The notes under the pieces: model-generated
What the model was told of the DNA's origin: nothing
Databases searched by the model: none
The model's input: the letters and a program-made list of their open reading frames with translations, nothing else
NCBI GenBank assembly: GCA_001839685.1
Contig: MLAK01000827.1
Coordinates: forward strand, 120,755-184,754
Reading direction: 5' to 3'
From: Tritrichomonas foetus
Lineage: Eukaryota > Parabasalia > Tritrichomonadida > Tritrichomonadidae
DNA: 64,000 nt
Program-made: the position numbers and the translations under genes
Shown here: positions 61,677 through 64,000 of the stretch, one piece after another
How positions within the stretch are numbered: the first letter of the stretch is position 1
How the letters are laid out: every line of letters begins with the position of its first letter

Positions 61677-63686
61677 TTAATACACATTAGTTACAAGGTT
61701 CTCAGACATTTCCGTGAGTTTAGATTTGATATCACCATCTTGGCATTTTTGGAAATCTGGTTTCATATATATTATTTCTCGATTATTTTGATTAGCTAGT
61801 GACATACAATTACTTATAAGTCGAGATTCAATAATCTGTCCTCTATTGATATGTCTTTCTAATGCAAGATGTGCTCTTTCTTTATAATCGAGTTCAACTT
61901 GTAGCTGTCCAATTTGATCATGTGCTGTTGTCAGACGTTGTTTAATTTGTTCATTACTTCGGGCTGATAATTTGAGACGATTATGTTGAACTTTCTTTTC
62001 CTGCTCAAGTTTCTGAACTTGCTCAGACAAAGCTTCAATTGATTCATTTTGCTGAATGACTATTCCTTTAGTTGTCTTATATCTTTCCTTTAATTCTTGA
62101 TACTTTTGAACCACAATCTCCAAATCTTCACGGTTTACCATACTTTCTACTTGATTCTTCAAGTTTTCAATTTCTTCTTGCATTGATTGACTTTCTTGGC
62201 ATTTTATACTGATTTGTTCTTTGATATGTTCCATATCTAATAGATTGGTTTTCTCTTTTTCATGTAAATTAGAGATCTCCTCATTTTGTTGAGAAATTTC
62301 GTTTTTCAGTGATTCGCATAATTCAAATTGAGCATTAATTTTTGCAATTGTAGAATCAAATAAAGATTTTGTTGGAACAAGCCACCACCAATTCCTTGGA
62401 TCTTTTTCATATGCCTTATTTTCAAAACCAATTAATCCTTTCCATCGTTTTGCCATGATAAAAGCAATCATTAATGATCTAAATGATGGTGTTTCATTAT
62501 CTGGATTTACAGTGACTTCAATAGTTGATACTCTTTTCATAAGCAGAGTGTTAGCTTTGATCATAGTTTTATTTAGAGTTTTTATAAATTCCAGTTTTTC
62601 ATTCCTTAGTTTTAACTTTGAAATAATATCTTGATCTTCTTCAATTTGTTTCTGCATATTTAATGCATTCTCTTGAACATCACTTAAATCATTTGCTGCT
62701 CCTTCGATTGCCTGAGCTTGTTCGCGGAATTGCCTTAATGTTATCAAGTGATTTTTGTGAAGTTTTTGATATTTATGTTTTAAAGCATCAAATATTTGTG
62801 CCCTTTTGATAATAACAGCTTTAAGTTCTTCAGGTGATTTAATTTTTGGCTCAATTGATTGATAAACACCAAGAATCTTCTGTATTTCTTCAATTTTATT
62901 AGTTTTTGTTGACAATTCTACTTCAAGTTGGGAATTTTGCCTTGATAAAACCTCTACTTCTGATGATAGTTTCTTCTCATTTTCCAAAGATACTTCCAAC
63001 TCTTTTTCAATTTTCTCTTGAGCTTTTTTAGAATTTGATAATTCATTGTTAATTTGTGATTTTTCTTGATTTAAAGTTTCGATCTTTTTTTCATTGATTT
63101 CTTTTTCATCTTTTAACTCATTAATTTTAGAAGTTTGTTCTTCGATTACATCACTACTATTTTCATTTTTATCTTTCAATTCCTTTATTTCTGCATTTAA
63201 TTGAGCAATATGTGAATCCTTTGCATTACTCTGTTCTAAAAAACTTTTCTGTGTTTGTTCAATTTCGCTTTTCTTTGATTCAATTGAATCTTTTTGGAAT
63301 TTTGCAAACTTCTCTTCTAGATTTTGATATTGCTCTTTAAGATTTGAATTTTCCAATGATAAATTTTCATTTTCGATTTGCAATTCAGATATGTGTCCTT
63401 CATTTTGACTAATTTTCTTTTGGCAAATTTCAATTTCTTGTTGGAGGGATGTTTTTTCGATTTGAAACTCTTTTTGTTGTTGAATTAACTGATCTTTCAA
63501 TACTTCTATTTGATTTTTGGCTGTGCAGAGATCTTGATTCACTTTCAATAATTCACCAATCTTTGCTTGCATGTCATCAATAATTTCGTCGCGGTCAATC
63601 GAATTTGTTTTATTGAAGCCAGATATAGACATGTTGAGAATGGAATATTTTGCTTTTTTAAACGTACATGATTTTTGGTATAACAT
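61677..63686 (-). CDS. Long coiled-coil protein
   Basis: 669 residues, almost entirely heptad coiled coil (about 30-390 and 440-620). A short non-coil island at about 395-440 (FRSLMIAFIMAKRWKGLIGF...DPRNWWWLVPTKSLFD) has an unusual WWW cluster and could be a docking site. Such proteins act as Golgi tethers, cytoskeletal or basal-body scaffolds; no GRIP or other end domain is seen. The first ATG is 63684-63686; Met19 (63630-63632, MSISGFNK) is an equally plausible start. The stop TAA overlaps TAAA. Confidence 0.75.
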   Translation of the reverse strand: MLYQKSCTFKKAKYSILNMSISGFNKTNSIDRDEIIDDMQAKIGELLKVNQDLCTAKNQIEVLKDQLIQQQKEFQIEKTSLQQEIEICQKKISQNEGHISELQIENENLSLENSNLKEQYQNLEEKFAKFQKDSIESKKSEIEQTQKSFLEQSNAKDSHIAQLNAEIKELKDKNENSSDVIEEQTSKINELKDEKEINEKKIETLNQEKSQINNELSNSKKAQEKIEKELEVSLENEKKLSSEVEVLSRQNSQLEVELSTKTNKIEEIQKILGVYQSIEPKIKSPEELKAVIIKRAQIFDALKHKYQKLHKNHLITLRQFREQAQAIEGAANDLSDVQENALNMQKQIEEDQDIISKLKLRNEKLEFIKTLNKTMIKANTLLMKRVSTIEVTVNPDNETPSFRSLMIAFIMAKRWKGLIGFENKAYEKDPRNWWWLVPTKSLFDSTIAKINAQFELCESLKNEISQQNEEISNLHEKEKTNLLDMEHIKEQISIKCQESQSMQEEIENLKNQVESMVNREDLEIVVQKYQELKERYKTTKGIVIQQNESIEALSEQVQKLEQEKKVQHNRLKLSARSNEQIKQRLTTAHDQIGQLQVELDYKERAHLALERHINRGQIIESRLISNCMSLANQNNREIIYMKPDFQKCQDGDIKSKLTEMSENLVTNVY

Positions 63687-64000
63687 TGAAAAAGTTGAAT
63701 CATTTTAATTTATGTATTAATCTGGTCACTCCATGATAGAAACATGATCAACTGAAGCGCAAATTTTATTTTGAATCTTCAGCCTGCTCTTTAATTCACA
63801 ATTACTTTTTTGAACTCTTCTCTTCTCATTAATCTCTAAGTTAACTCAAGAATTTTTCTCTTTTCGGCAGGACTTTGGTTCCAATGAGATGTGCCCTCCT
63901 ATATGAAAGGTTTACAGTGTGGTCCCCCAAAGGTTTTGTGGGACCATCCCATAAACCTTTGTCCTACCAACACACACTACCACCATCACTAATGACATAT
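63687..64000. other. intergenic end of window with a nested hairpin
   Basis: No ORF seen. Composition becomes GC-richer after about 63865, around the inverted repeats listed next, suggesting another element or RNA gene that continues beyond the window. Confidence 0.4.
63906..63960. repeat. Nested inverted repeat (hairpin)
   Basis: AAAGGTTTA (63906-63914) pairs with TAAACCTTT (63952-63960), and inside it TGGTCCC (63920-63926) pairs with GGGACCA (63940-63946). The two stems are collinear, giving one long interrupted hairpin with an AAAGG loop that repeats the outer stem sequence. Confidence 0.65.

Noticed and set aside
1..64000. tRNA, rRNA, CRISPR and spliceosomal introns
   Set aside because: I looked for T-loop-like GTTCRA segments with paired stems, for repeat-spacer arrays and for the trichomonad 3' splice consensus ACTAACACACAG, and saw none that held up.

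Overview
The window reads as a nuclear contig from a parabasalid protist, most likely Tritrichomonas (T. foetus or a close relative). The evidence is: AT-rich DNA; about 27 densely packed genes with no visible introns; very short 5' leaders with trichomonad initiator-like TCAYW sites; stop codons that often overlap a TAAA poly(A)-type signal; a ubiquitin-S27a fusion with trichomonad-like substitutions; very large multipass adenylyl cyclases; flagellar proteins; S1/P1-type nuclease; and DNA transposon relics. The species call is inference.

Layout. 0-3.2 kb: a CaaX-tailed EF-hand protein, then a deleted TIR transposon (941-1856) and about 1.4 kb of non-coding DNA with hairpins and tandem repeats. 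3.3-13.5 kb: NME7-like kinase, M16C presequence-type protease, BRE1-like RING ligase, a secreted beta-helix-like protein, and a Gln-rich protein with a chromo-shadow-like C-terminus that contains an assembly gap. 13.8-19.6 kb: a 1555-aa membrane cyclase with a 1.09-kb TIR element inserted 27 bp upstream of its start codon. 20-31.4 kb: LRR coiled-coil protein, giant USP deubiquitinase, ubiquitin-S27a, and an unrecognised helical protein. 31.8-38.7 kb: a head-to-head WDR5-like / SET-domain pair around a 20-bp repeat array, then a CFAP57-like WD40/coiled-coil protein. 39.1-43 kb: a frameshifted bacterial-type YeeE/YedE transporter, a second near-identical copy of the TIR element, and a membrane-anchored S1/P1 nuclease-like protein with degenerate metal ligands. 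43.7-51.3 kb: nucleoplasmin-like histone chaperone, LisH-RasGEF, and a second giant cyclase. 52.8-63.7 kb: LITAF-like protein, a possible PAH-containing protein, PIAS-like SUMO ligase, TRIC-like channel, a 19-bp minisatellite, RPA2, a type I membrane protein, and a long coiled-coil protein.

Working together. Many genes fit chromatin/ubiquitin/SUMO control (BRE1, USP, ubiquitin, WDR5-like, SET, nucleoplasmin-like, chromo-shadow-like, PIAS) or the flagellum (NME7, CFAP57-like, LRR protein). The most striking signal is the pair of membrane cyclases. One keeps both metal-binding Asp residues but lacks the transition-state Arg. The other has lost both Asp residues but keeps the Lys/Asp/Asn/Arg set. 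These are the C1-like and C2-like halves of a mammalian-type heterodimeric active site, encoded as separate proteins. Other leads are an AAACGG core-promoter motif 22-33 nt upstream of six start codons, and two nearly identical transposon copies with 9-10 bp target duplications. Several apparent starts that use TTG were moved to the first in-frame ATG.
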